NCBI GenBank assembly: GCA_005883905.1
Contig: VAYD01000193.1
Span: 1 to 23,553 of the forward strand
DNA: 23,553 nt
From: Actinomycetota bacterium
GTDB lineage: Bacteria; Actinomycetota; Thermoleophilia; Solirubrobacterales; Solirubrobacteraceae
Reading direction: 5' to 3'
The notes beneath the pieces were generated by a model, which had not been told where the DNA came from, did no database searches, and was given only the letters and a program-made list of their open reading frames with translations. Each line of letters begins with the position of its first letter. Position 1 is the first letter of the stretch. Of this stretch, positions 7,147-15,450 are shown piece after piece. The position numbers and the translations under genes are program-made.

Positions 7147-7746
7147 TCACGCGGACGGCCACTCGGCCGCCACAGGCGCCGCCGGCTCGGGAACGAACGC
7201 CGCGGCGATCGATGCGAGCGCCGCGCGGGCCGGCCGTCGCTCGCCCGCGCGGACGTCGCCGACGGCCGCCGCCGCGCCGTGGAGCGCGCGCGCGATGAAC
7301 GGCGCGAGCGCCGGATCGAGGCCGTCGGCCTCGAGGTCTCGCCGCAGGCCGGCTTCGATGTGATCCGGGACCCGGCGCAACGCGGCGTCCACCGCGGCCG
7401 CGACCGCGGAGGTCGCATGGCCGGCCGTACGGTTGAGGAGCCGTGCGCCGAGCGGGCGCGCCGCGGCGTGGTCGAGCAGCGCGTGCGCGGCGGCGGCCGC
7501 CCGGCGGCGCGCGGGCTGGCCGGCAGTGGCGACCTCGGCGGCGTGCAGGCGGGTGAGCACGCGCTCGACCTCGGCTTCGACCGCGCGCAGGAACAGCGCC
7601 TCCTTGGACTCGCCGTGGACATACAGCGTCGGCTTGGCGATGCCGGTCGCGGCGGCCAGAGCAGCCGACGAGGTCCCGTGCAGCCCGTCGGGCGCGAACG
7701 CGTCGGCGAGCGCGGCAGTGTCGATCCGGGCGCGCGGGCGGGCCAT
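7147..7746 (-). CDS. TetR/AcrR-family transcriptional regulator
   Basis: This 199-residue protein has an N-terminal TetR helix-turn-helix (about residues 10-55) containing LHGTSSAALAAATGIAKPTLYVHGESKEALF. An alanine-rich helical ligand-binding domain follows, which gives no hint about the ligand. The gene is divergent from narK with 120 bp between the starts, and a perfect 14-bp inverted repeat lies 18 bp upstream of its ATG. It therefore probably represses itself and perhaps the nitrate operon. It could instead be co-transcribed with the Rrf2 gene 27 bp downstream. Ligand and targets are unknown. Confidence 0.9.
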   Translation of the reverse strand: MARPRARIDTAALADAFAPDGLHGTSSAALAAATGIAKPTLYVHGESKEALFLRAVEAEVERVLTRLHAAEVATAGQPARRRAAAAAHALLDHAAARPLGARLLNRTAGHATSAVAAAVDAALRRVPDHIEAGLRRDLEADGLDPALAPFIARALHGAAAAVGDVRAGERRPARAALASIAAAFVPEPAAPVAAEWPSA

Positions 7747-7763
7747 CGCGGCAGTCTGTTCCT

Positions 7764-7777
7764 GAACCGCCCGGTTC
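7764..7777. promoter_or_regulatory. Probable TetR operator (inverted repeat)
   Basis: GAACCG-CC-CGGTTC is a perfect inverted repeat of two 6-bp arms, 18 bp upstream of the TetR start codon. TetR regulators usually bind palindromes of about this size in their own promoter region. A nine-base direct repeat TTTCGACCG occurs nearby at 7780-7788 and 7813-7821, 33 bp apart, on the narK side. Confidence 0.5.
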
Positions 7778-7852
7778 GGTTTCGACCGCGAGGAGCCAGT
7801 TGGTCGGGAAGCTTTCGACCGGATGTCGGTACAGCGCCTCGACGGCCGGTCC

Positions 7853-7858
7853 TAGCTT
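7853..7858 (+). promoter_or_regulatory. Candidate -10 element for a leaderless narK transcript
   Basis: TAGCTT fits the TAnnnT form of actinobacterial -10 elements and ends eight bases before the narK ATG. There is no purine-rich ribosome binding site in front of that ATG (GCCCGGCC precedes it). Together these suggest transcription starting at or next to the start codon. No clear -35 is visible, so this is a weak call. Confidence 0.3.
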
Positions 7859-7866
7859 GCCCGGCC

Positions 7867-9267
7867 ATGAGGACTTGGATCGACGACTGGACACCGGAAG
7901 ACCCCGACTTCTGGGAGCGAAAGGGGCGGCGGATCGCCCGCAGGAACCTGTGGCTCTCGGTCTTCGCCGAGCACGTCGGGTTCAGCGTCTGGGTGCTCTG
8001 GACGATCGTGGTGATCAATCTCGGCAACGTCGGGATCACGCTGTCGCTGCCCGAGCAGTTCTGGCTGACGGCGGTGCCGAACCTGATCGGCTCGGCGCTG
8101 CGGATCCTGCTGTTCATCCCGTGCCTGGCGCTCGCGGTCGTCGTGCCGAGCGGCTGGCTCGCCGGCCTGAATCACGACACGCAGTTCGCGGTCCTGCTGG
8201 CGTGCGCCGCGACGGCGGGCTTCGGCGGCGGGAACTTCTCGTCGTCGATGGCGAACATCTCGTTCTTCTTCCCCGAGGGCCGGCAGGGCGCGGCGCTCGG
8301 GATCAACGCGGCGGGCGGCAACCTCGGCGTGGCGGTCGCGCAGCTGCTGGTGCCGCTCGTGATCATCATCGGCGTCCCGGCGGCCGCCGTGAAGCTGCCG
8401 GTGCACGAGGTCCACCTCGCCTACGCGGGCCTGATGTGGATGCCGTTCATCGTGGCCGCGGCGTTCTGCGCGTGGCGCTACATGGACAGCATCAGCGACG
8501 CGAAGGCCGACACCGCGTCGTACACGAAGGCACTGCGCCACGGCCAGACGTGGGTGATGTCGCTGCTGTACATCGGCACGTTCGGGTCGTTCATCGGCTA
8601 CGCGTTCGCCCTGCCGCTCGTCATCAAGAACACGTTCCCGGAGTTCCTGGCCGGCCACCCGTTCATCGCGACGTACCTCGCGGGCCTCGGCTTCGTGGGC
8701 GCGCTCGTCGGGTCGCTCGCTCGGCCGCTCGGCGGCTGGCTGTCGGACAGGGTGGGCGGCGCGCGCGTGACGCTCGCCTGCTTCGCCGGCATGGGCGCGT
8801 TCACGGCGCTGGCGATCGCCGGCGTCAACCGCCACAGCTTCGCGCTGTTCTTCGCCGCGTACATGGTGATCTTCCTGTTCTCCGGGATGGGGAACGGGTC
8901 GACCTACCGGATGATCCCCGCGATCTTCGCCGAGCTCGGCCGGCGCGACGCGAACGCGACGCTGGTCGACTACAAGCGGCGCGCGGCGGCCGCGATCGGG
9001 ATCTGCGGCGCGGTCGGCGCGTTTGGCGGGTTCCTGATCCAGGTGGCGTTCCGCCAGGCGAGCCTCTCGACCGTGGTCGAGATGAAGGCCGCGACGCTGC
9101 CGGCGCAGAAGGCGGCGATCGCCCACGCGCACGCCGGCTGGTCGATCCCGGCGCTGTGGGTGTTCCTCGGCGCCTATGTGGCGCTCGGCGCGCTGACCTG
9201 GTTCTGCTACGTGCGGCGCTCGGTCGCGACGACGCGCATCCCGAGCCTGGCCTCGGCCGCCGTCTGA
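7867..9267 (+). CDS. narK: Nitrate/nitrite transporter (NNP family, NarK) with apparent internal deletion
   Basis: A major-facilitator protein of 466 residues that would import nitrate, or exchange it for nitrite. The N-terminal WTPEDPDFWERKG and RNLWLSVF blocks, SSMANISFFFP, the first nitrate signature NAAGGNLGVAVAQ (TM5) and the later GAVGAFGGF are all characteristic of NarK. The substrate arginine in TM8 (SLARPLGGWLSDR) is present. After TM2, GSALR is followed directly by ILLFIPC. In E. coli NarK these blocks are separated by about 20 residues that include the TM2-TM3 loop with the GGRRW motif. TM2 and TM3 would therefore be merged, which should upset the topology. The start ATG 7867 lacks a ribosome binding site. 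The stop overlaps the nirB start (TGATG), placing it first in the nitrate operon. Confidence 0.93.
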   Translation: MRTWIDDWTPEDPDFWERKGRRIARRNLWLSVFAEHVGFSVWVLWTIVVINLGNVGITLSLPEQFWLTAVPNLIGSALRILLFIPCLALAVVVPSGWLAGLNHDTQFAVLLACAATAGFGGGNFSSSMANISFFFPEGRQGAALGINAAGGNLGVAVAQLLVPLVIIIGVPAAAVKLPVHEVHLAYAGLMWMPFIVAAAFCAWRYMDSISDAKADTASYTKALRHGQTWVMSLLYIGTFGSFIGYAFALPLVIKNTFPEFLAGHPFIATYLAGLGFVGALVGSLARPLGGWLSDRVGGARVTLACFAGMGAFTALAIAGVNRHSFALFFAAYMVIFLFSGMGNGSTYRMIPAIFAELGRRDANATLVDYKRRAAAAIGICGAVGAFGGFLIQVAFRQASLSTVVEMKAATLPAQKAAIAHAHAGWSIPALWVFLGAYVALGALTWFCYVRRSVATTRIPSLASAAV

Positions 9268-11618
9268 TGTACGCGCGGCCCGGCATCCTGGTCGTGGGGG
9301 GCGGCATCGCGGGCCAGGCGGTCTGCGAGGCCGTCCGCGACCGTGACCCGGACGTGTCGATCACGCTCGTCTGCGGCGAGCCGCACCGGCCCTACGACCG
9401 CGTGCGGCTCGGGTCGCTGCTGGCGCCGGAGGGTGGCGACGTCGAGGCGCTGCGGCTGCGCCCGGACACGTGGTACGAGGACGCAGGGGTGCGCGTGCTC
9501 ACGGGCGTGCGCGTGACCGAGCTCGATCCGGAGCTCGGCCGAGCGGCGCTCGCCGACGGAACCGACGTCGTGTTCGACCATGCGGTTCTCTGCACCGGGT
9601 CGGACCCGCTCGTGCCGCCGCTGGATGGCGGTGGCGGCGCTCACGTGTTTCGCGATCCTGCCGACTGCGACGCGATCCGTGCAGCGGCTGCGGGCGCGCG
9701 GCGGGCAGCGGTGATCGGCGGCGGGCTGCTCGGGCTCGAGGCGGCGCATGCGCTGGCGAAGCTCGGGTGCCCGACGACGGTCGTGCATCTCGTCGATCGG
9801 TTGATGGAGCGCCAGCTCGACGGGCCGGCGGCCGCGCTGCTGGCGCCGGCGATCGAGCGGCTCGGCGTGGACGTCCGGCTGACGCACGCGTCGCGGGCGA
9901 TCACGCCGACAGGGCTCGTCTTCGACGACGGCAGCGAGCTCGAGTGCGACCTCGTCGTCGTCGCGGTCGGCGTGCGCCCGCACGTCGAGCTCGCCCGGGC
10001 CGCGGGCCTAGAGGTCGCGCGCGGCGTCGTCGTGGACGACCGGCTCGTGACGTCGCACCCGAAGGTGCTGGCGGTCGGCGAGTGCGCCGAGCACCGCGGC
10101 GTCGTGCACGGCATCGTCGCGCCGATCCACGACCAAGCGCAGGTGGCGGCGCAGACGCTGGCCGGGTCGCCCTGCGCCTACGCGGGCTCGATCCCGACCG
10201 CGAAGCTGAAGGTGATGGGGATCGACCTCGTCACGGCCGGCGCCGCCGAGGGCCCGCGCGAGGTCGTCGACGCTGCGGGCGACAGCTATCGCAAGCTCGT
10301 CGCCGACCCGGACGGCCGCGTGATCGGCGCGGTGCTGCTGGGCGACGCGCGCGGCGCGGAGCTCCTGATCGACGCGGTGCGCACGGCGCGCGAGACGGAC
10401 GACCCCCTCGCGCTGCTGGCCGAAGCCTCGCAGGCGACCGCCGCCGAGCTTCCCGACAGCGCGCAGGTCTGCAACTGCAACGGCGTCTGCAAGGGCGCGA
10501 TCGTGGAGGCGATCCGCGAGGGACCCCTCGGCTCGACGCAGGAGGTGGTCTCGGTCACGCGCGCGGGTGCGGGCTGCGGGTCGTGCAAGCCGGTGGTGAG
10601 CGAGCTGCTCAAGCTCGAGCGCGACGGCGCCGCCGAGGAGCCCGCGTACCTCTGCCCGTGCCGGCGGCTGACGCGCGAGCAGGTCGCGCAGCTCGTGCGC
10701 GAGCAGGAGCTCACGTCGGTCGGCGAGGTCGCGGAGGCGTGCGGCGCCGGGCGCGACTGCGGCGCCTGCAAGCCAGGACTCGCGTATCTCGTCTCCGAGC
10801 TGCAGGCCGGGCGCTTCCGCGAGGAGCGCCACGCGCGCTTCATCAACGATCGCGTCCACGCGAACATCCAGAACGACGGCACGTTCAGCGTGGTGCCGCG
10901 GATCCGCGGCGGCGTCGTGACGCCCGACGAGCTGCGGCGGATCGCCGACGTCGCCGACAGGTACGAGCTGCCGATGGTGAAGATCACCGGCGGCCAGCGG
11001 ATCGACCTGCTCGGCGCGCGCAAGGAGCAGCTGCCGGCGATCTGGGAGGACCTCGGGATGCCGTCCGGCCACGCCTACGCGAAGGCGGTGCGGACGGTGA
11101 AGACGTGCGTCGGCACGGACTTCTGCCGCTTCGGGCTCGGCGACGCGATCGCCGTCGGCATCGAGCTCGAGCGCGCGATGGAGGGTCTCCACACACCGCA
11201 CAAGGTGAAGTCGGCGGTGTCGGGCTGTCCTCGCAACTGCGCCGAGTCCTACGTCAAGGACATCGGCCTGGTCGCGGTCGACGGCGGATGGGAGATCTAC
11301 GTCGGCGGCGCCGCCGGCGGGACGGTCCGCAAGGGGGACCTGCTCGCGTCGGTGGCGTCGTCCGACGAGGCCATCCGGATCGCGCTTGCGTTCCTGCAGC
11401 ACTACCGCGAGCGCGCCGAGCACCTTGAGCGCACGTATGCCTACCTCCAGCGCGTCGGCATCGACGGCGTGCGTGAGGCGGTGCTGGACCCGGCGGAGCA
11501 GGCGGCGCTCATCGAGCGCTACCGGATCGCCAAGGCCGCCTCTGACCCGGACCCGTGGCGCGAGCGCGACGCGCCCGTGCACCCGCGCCAGTTCGCCGAG
11601 CTGGACGGCGCAAGGTGA
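9267..11618 (+). CDS. nirB: Assimilatory NAD(P)H nitrite reductase, large subunit
   Basis: NirB reduces nitrite to ammonium with six electrons from NAD(P)H through FAD, [2Fe-2S], [4Fe-4S] and siroheme in the cytoplasm. The 783-residue protein has the full domain order: FAD site GGGIAG (N-terminus), NAD(P) site IGGGLLGLEAA (about 150), two BFD-type [2Fe-2S] domains (Cys402/404/437/440 and Cys463/465/498/501), the ferredoxin-like half domain (HANIQNDGTFSVVPR), and the siroheme/[4Fe-4S] site with TCVGTDFC (Cys614, Cys620) and SGCPRNC (Cys654, Cys658). Its C-terminus is shorter than in E. coli NirB (847), but no core motif is missing. It overlaps narK by one base and nirD by four. The FAD part closely resembles that of NasC further along the operon. 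Confidence 0.97.
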   Translation: MYARPGILVVGGGIAGQAVCEAVRDRDPDVSITLVCGEPHRPYDRVRLGSLLAPEGGDVEALRLRPDTWYEDAGVRVLTGVRVTELDPELGRAALADGTDVVFDHAVLCTGSDPLVPPLDGGGGAHVFRDPADCDAIRAAAAGARRAAVIGGGLLGLEAAHALAKLGCPTTVVHLVDRLMERQLDGPAAALLAPAIERLGVDVRLTHASRAITPTGLVFDDGSELECDLVVVAVGVRPHVELARAAGLEVARGVVVDDRLVTSHPKVLAVGECAEHRGVVHGIVAPIHDQAQVAAQTLAGSPCAYAGSIPTAKLKVMGIDLVTAGAAEGPREVVDAAGDSYRKLVADPDGRVIGAVLLGDARGAELLIDAVRTARETDDPLALLAEASQATAAELPDSAQVCNCNGVCKGAIVEAIREGPLGSTQEVVSVTRAGAGCGSCKPVVSELLKLERDGAAEEPAYLCPCRRLTREQVAQLVREQELTSVGEVAEACGAGRDCGACKPGLAYLVSELQAGRFREERHARFINDRVHANIQNDGTFSVVPRIRGGVVTPDELRRIADVADRYELPMVKITGGQRIDLLGARKEQLPAIWEDLGMPSGHAYAKAVRTVKTCVGTDFCRFGLGDAIAVGIELERAMEGLHTPHKVKSAVSGCPRNCAESYVKDIGLVAVDGGWEIYVGGAAGGTVRKGDLLASVASSDEAIRIALAFLQHYRERAEHLERTYAYLQRVGIDGVREAVLDPAEQAALIERYRIAKAASDPDPWRERDAPVHPRQFAELDGAR

Positions 11619-11932
11619 GCGTCACGATCGATACGTGGGTCCGCGTCGGCGCCGTCGGCGACGTGCCACTGCTCGAAGGCCGCAGCGTCACCGTCGACGC
11701 GCGCCGCGTCGCGGTGTTCCGGCTGCCCGATGGCTGGGCGGCGATCGACGCCGTCTGCCCGCACCGCGGCGGCCCGCTCGGTGACGGCCTCGTCGCCGAG
11801 CGCTGCGTCACCTGCCCGCTGCACGGCCGCCGCTTCGATCTCGTCACGGGCGAGCAGGACGGCGGCGACGACGTCGTCGCGGTCCACGACGTGGAGGAGC
11901 GCGACGGCGAGCTGTGGGTGCACCTGACGTGA
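11615..11932 (+). CDS. nirD: Nitrite reductase small subunit, Rieske [2Fe-2S] type
   Basis: NirD is the small partner of NirB. This 105-residue version keeps a complete Rieske cluster site: CPHRGG with Cys48 and His50, and CPLHGRRFD with Cys67 and His70. E. coli NirD has lost these ligands, so this protein can be expected to carry a cluster and take part in electron transfer rather than act only structurally. The GTG start at 11615 overlaps the nirB stop (GTGA), and its own stop overlaps the nasC start (GTGA). The tight spacing indicates coupled translation of nirB, nirD and nasC. Confidence 0.95.
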   Translation: MSVTIDTWVRVGAVGDVPLLEGRSVTVDARRVAVFRLPDGWAAIDAVCPHRGGPLGDGLVAERCVTCPLHGRRFDLVTGEQDGGDDVVAVHDVEERDGELWVHLT

Positions 11933-14900
11933 AGCGCAGCGTGCGGACCGGCTGCCCGTACTGCGGGACGGGTTGTGGGCTGATCGCCGAGGTCAGCGGC
12001 GGCCGCGTCAGCGCCGTGCGCGGCGACCCGCTGCACCCGGTCAACCGCGGCGCGACGTGCCGCAAGCCGCTCGCGCTGCCCGAGGCGCTCACCGCGCCCG
12101 ACCGGGCGACCGAGCCGCTGTGGCGTGACTCGCTCGACGCGCGCTGGCGCGCGCGGACGTGGCGTCAGACCGCCGGCGAGCTCGCCCGCAGGCTGCGCGC
12201 GGTCAGCGCGCGCGACGGGCCGGACGCGATCGCGTTGTATCTCTCGGGGCAGCTGCTGACCGAGGACTACTACGCGGCGACGAAGCTCGCCAAGGGCTTC
12301 CTCGGCACCAACAACGTCGACTCGAACTCGCGCCTGTGCATGTCGAGCGCGGTTGCGGGCTACACGGGCGCGTTCGGGTCCGACGGGCCGCCGCCGTCGT
12401 ACGCGGACATCGAGCAGGCCGACCACTTCCTTGTGCTCGGGTCGAACATGTCCGCGTGCCACCCGATCGTGTGGTCGCGGATCCGCCGCCGCCAGGCAGA
12501 GGGCGCGCGCGTCACCGTGGTCGACCCGCGCGAGACGCCGACGGCCGCCGCCGCGAACCTGCACCTGCAGGTCCGCCCGGGCGCAGACCTGCCGCTGCTG
12601 AGCGCGATGCTCGCCGTGCTCGACGACGAGGAGCTCGTCGATCGCGTGTTCATGGAGCGCCACACCAGCGGCGCGCTCGAGGCGCTCGCTGCGGCCGCGG
12701 AGTGGACGCCCGGCCGGGCCGCCGACGCGACCCGCGTGCCGGCCGAGCAGATCGTTGCGGCGGCGCGGGCGTTCGGGTCGGCGCGGCGCGCGATGACGCT
12801 GTGGTCGATGGGCGCCAACCAGTCCACTGTCGGGACGCTCAAGAACCGCGCGCTGATCAACCTCTGCCTCGCGACCGGCAACCTCGGGCGCCCGGGCACC
12901 GGCCCGCTGTCCCTGACCGGCCAGCCGAACGCGATGGGCGGGCGCGAGTCCGGCGGACTCGCACATCTGCTGCCCGGCTACCGGTCGGTCACCGATCCCG
13001 ACCACCGCGCCGAGATGCGCCGCCCGCGGGACGTGCCCGCGGGCGCGCCGGGGCGCGTGAAGGTCGTCTGGATCGTGGCCACGAACCCGGTCGTCTCGCA
13101 GCCCGACGCCGCGCGGTTCGCCGCCGCGCTGCGGCGGGCGGAGCTCGTGATCGTGCAGGACGCCTACCACCCGACCGAGACGAGCGCGCTCGCTCACGTC
13201 GTCCTTCCGGCCGCGCAGTGGGGCGAGAAGGACGGCACCCAGACGAACTCCGAGCGCCGCGTCTCGCTGATGCGCCGCGCGGTCGACCCGCCGGGGCAGG
13301 CGCTCCCGGACTGGGAGATCTTCGCCCGCGTCGGCCGCGGGCTCGGCCACGCGAGCCAGTTCGGCTGGTCGTCGGCAGCGGCGGTGCACGCCGAGTACGT
13401 GCGCGCCACCGAGGGGCGGCTGTGCGACCAGACCGGGCTCTCGCACGAGCGCCTGCTGCGCGAGGGGCCGCTGCAGTGGCCGGTCCCGGCCCGCGGGCTC
13501 GACGGCTGCGACCACGACGGGACCGAGCGGCTGTACGCGAGCCGGCGCTTCCCGACCGCGGATGCCCGGGCGCGCATGGCTCCGACCCCGCACGCCGAGC
13601 CCGCCGACGCGCCCGACGGCGACTACCCGCTGGTCCTGACGACCGGGCGGGTGGCGCACCAGTGGCACACGATGACGCGCACCGGCAAGTCGAATTCGCT
13701 GCTCGCCGCCGAGCGCGAGCCGTTCGTCGAGCTGCACGCCGCCGACGCCGAGCGAGCGGGCGTCCGCGACGGCGAGAAGGTGCTCGTGCGCTCGCGCCGC
13801 GGCCGCGCGCAGGTGCGCGCCCGGGTCAGCGACGCCGTGCCCGAGGGCGTGGCGTTCGCGCCGTTTCACTGGGGCGCGCTGCACCTCGAGCCGGCCGCAG
13901 GCGCGCTCAACGGCGTGGTGGCGCGCGCGATCGACCCGACGAGCAAGCAGGCGGAGCTGAAGGCCAGCGCGGTCCGAATCGAACCCGTCGCCGCGGTTCG
14001 CCACCACCACATCGGCCCGCCCCCAGCGTCGGCGCGGCGGCTGGTCGTCGTCGGCGGCGGGATGGCGGGCATGGCGGCGGTCGAGTCGCTGCTCGAGCAC
14101 GTCGGCGACGCGCGATGGGACGTCACGATCGTCGGCGCCGAGCCCGACCCGCCGTACAACCGGGTGCTGCTGTCACAGGTGCTGGCGGGCGCGGTCGCGG
14201 ACCAGGAGCTCCCGCTGCGCCACCCGGACTGGTTCGCGAAGCGGGGCGTGACGTTGCGGCTCGGCGTGCCGGCGCGGCTCGTGGACCCGGCGGCGCGGAC
14301 AGTCGAGCTCGCCGACGGGGAGGTCATCGGCTACGACGAGCTCGTGCTGGCGACGGGATCGCGGCCGTTCGTGCCGCCCGTCCCGGGTGCGGAGCTCGAT
14401 GGCGTGCATGTGTTCCGCACGCGCGCGGACGTCCGTGCGATCACAGCGGCGGCGGCGCAGGCGCGGCGCGCCGTCGTGATCGGCGGCGGGCTGCTCGGGC
14501 TCGAGGCTGCGCGCGCACTGCGCGAGCGCGGCTGCCACACGACGGTCGTGCATCTTGCCGACCGCCTGATGGAGCAGCAGCTCGACGCGCCGGCGGCGAC
14601 GCTGCTCGAGCGCGCGCTGCGCGACTTGCGGATCCGCGTGCGGACGACCGCGCGCACGGAGGCGATCGCGGGCGACGGCCGGGCGTCGCACGTCGTGCTG
14701 GAGGGCGGCGAGGAGCTCCCGGCCGAGCTCGTGGTGATCGCCGCGGGAATCGTCCCCGACGCCGATCTCGCGCGGACGTCGGGGCTCGAGACCGGGCGCG
14801 GCGTCCTCGTCGACGACGAGCTGCGCACCAGCGCTGCGGGCGTTCGCGCGGTGGGGGAGTGCGCGGAGCACCGCGGCATGACCTACGGGCTCTGGTCGCC

Positions 14901-15426
14901 GCTGCTCGAGCAGGCGCGCGCGCTCGGCGCCTCGCTGGCGGGCGTTCCGGCGGCGTTCCTGGGCGCGTCGCCCGCGACCACGCTGAAGGTCGCCGGAATC
15001 GAGCTGTTCTGCTGCGGGCGCGTGAACGCGCTCGATCGCGACGAGGAGGTGCTGTCGCTGGACTCGCGACTGCGGCGCTACCGGCGGCTGCTGATCGGCG
15101 AGGACGGCCGCCTCGCCGGCGCGATCCTGCTCGGCGACCTGCGCGACGCGCGGCCGCTGCGCGAGCTGCTGCGCGACCGGGACGAGGTGCCCGCATCGCT
15201 GTTCGGAGGGCTCGACGCGCCGCCGGCGGATCCCGGCCCCGAGGACGCGAACCTCTGCTCGTGCCAGGGCGTCACGCGCGGCGAGATCGCCCACGCGATC
15301 CGCGACCGCGCGCTGCAGACGGTCGAGCAGGTCGCGGAGCACACCCGCGCCTCGACGGGCTGCGGCGGCTGCCGGCCCGACATCGCAGCGCTGATCGACG
15401 CTGTCCGCGAGGAGAGCGCTGCGTGA
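11929..15426 (+). CDS. Assimilatory nitrate reductase fused to an NAD(P)H-FAD and [2Fe-2S] module
   Basis: A 1165-residue protein joining two enzymes usually made separately. Residues 1-690 are a molybdenum-bis-MGD nitrate reductase of the NasC/NarB type: [4Fe-4S] ligands Cys9, Cys12, Cys16 and Cys44, the Mo-ligand Cys137 in NSRLCMSS, then NQSTVGTLKNRALIN, GQPNAMGGRE, TNSERRVSLM and HQWHTMTRTGKS. Residues about 703-1060 are a NirB-like flavoprotein with an FAD site (VVVGGGMAGMAA) and an NAD(P) site (VIGGGLLGLEAA). Residues about 1107-1155 are a BFD [2Fe-2S] domain (CSC ... GCGGC). It should take electrons from NAD(P)H and reduce nitrate to nitrite without another subunit. GTG 11929 puts the first cysteine motif at residue 9. 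About 17 residues seem to be missing after Gly375. It is the last gene of the operon. Confidence 0.93.
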   Translation: MKRSVRTGCPYCGTGCGLIAEVSGGRVSAVRGDPLHPVNRGATCRKPLALPEALTAPDRATEPLWRDSLDARWRARTWRQTAGELARRLRAVSARDGPDAIALYLSGQLLTEDYYAATKLAKGFLGTNNVDSNSRLCMSSAVAGYTGAFGSDGPPPSYADIEQADHFLVLGSNMSACHPIVWSRIRRRQAEGARVTVVDPRETPTAAAANLHLQVRPGADLPLLSAMLAVLDDEELVDRVFMERHTSGALEALAAAAEWTPGRAADATRVPAEQIVAAARAFGSARRAMTLWSMGANQSTVGTLKNRALINLCLATGNLGRPGTGPLSLTGQPNAMGGRESGGLAHLLPGYRSVTDPDHRAEMRRPRDVPAGAPGRVKVVWIVATNPVVSQPDAARFAAALRRAELVIVQDAYHPTETSALAHVVLPAAQWGEKDGTQTNSERRVSLMRRAVDPPGQALPDWEIFARVGRGLGHASQFGWSSAAAVHAEYVRATEGRLCDQTGLSHERLLREGPLQWPVPARGLDGCDHDGTERLYASRRFPTADARARMAPTPHAEPADAPDGDYPLVLTTGRVAHQWHTMTRTGKSNSLLAAEREPFVELHAADAERAGVRDGEKVLVRSRRGRAQVRARVSDAVPEGVAFAPFHWGALHLEPAAGALNGVVARAIDPTSKQAELKASAVRIEPVAAVRHHHIGPPPASARRLVVVGGGMAGMAAVESLLEHVGDARWDVTIVGAEPDPPYNRVLLSQVLAGAVADQELPLRHPDWFAKRGVTLRLGVPARLVDPAARTVELADGEVIGYDELVLATGSRPFVPPVPGAELDGVHVFRTRADVRAITAAAAQARRAVVIGGGLLGLEAARALRERGCHTTVVHLADRLMEQQLDAPAATLLERALRDLRIRVRTTARTEAIAGDGRASHVVLEGGEELPAELVVIAAGIVPDADLARTSGLETGRGVLVDDELRTSAAGVRAVGECAEHRGMTYGLWSPLLEQARALGASLAGVPAAFLGASPATTLKVAGIELFCCGRVNALDRDEEVLSLDSRLRRYRRLLIGEDGRLAGAILLGDLRDARPLRELLRDRDEVPASLFGGLDAPPADPGPEDANLCSCQGVTRGEIAHAIRDRALQTVEQVAEHTRASTGCGGCRPDIAALIDAVREESAA

Positions 15427-15450
15427 CGAGCCGGCCGGCCGGCGTTCAGG

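Noticed and set aside
15430..15443. GCCGGCCGGCCGGC palindrome between the convergent nasC and DUF378 genes as a terminator
   Set aside because: It is a simple GCCG repeat with no loop and no T-tract; it would not form a typical terminator hairpin.
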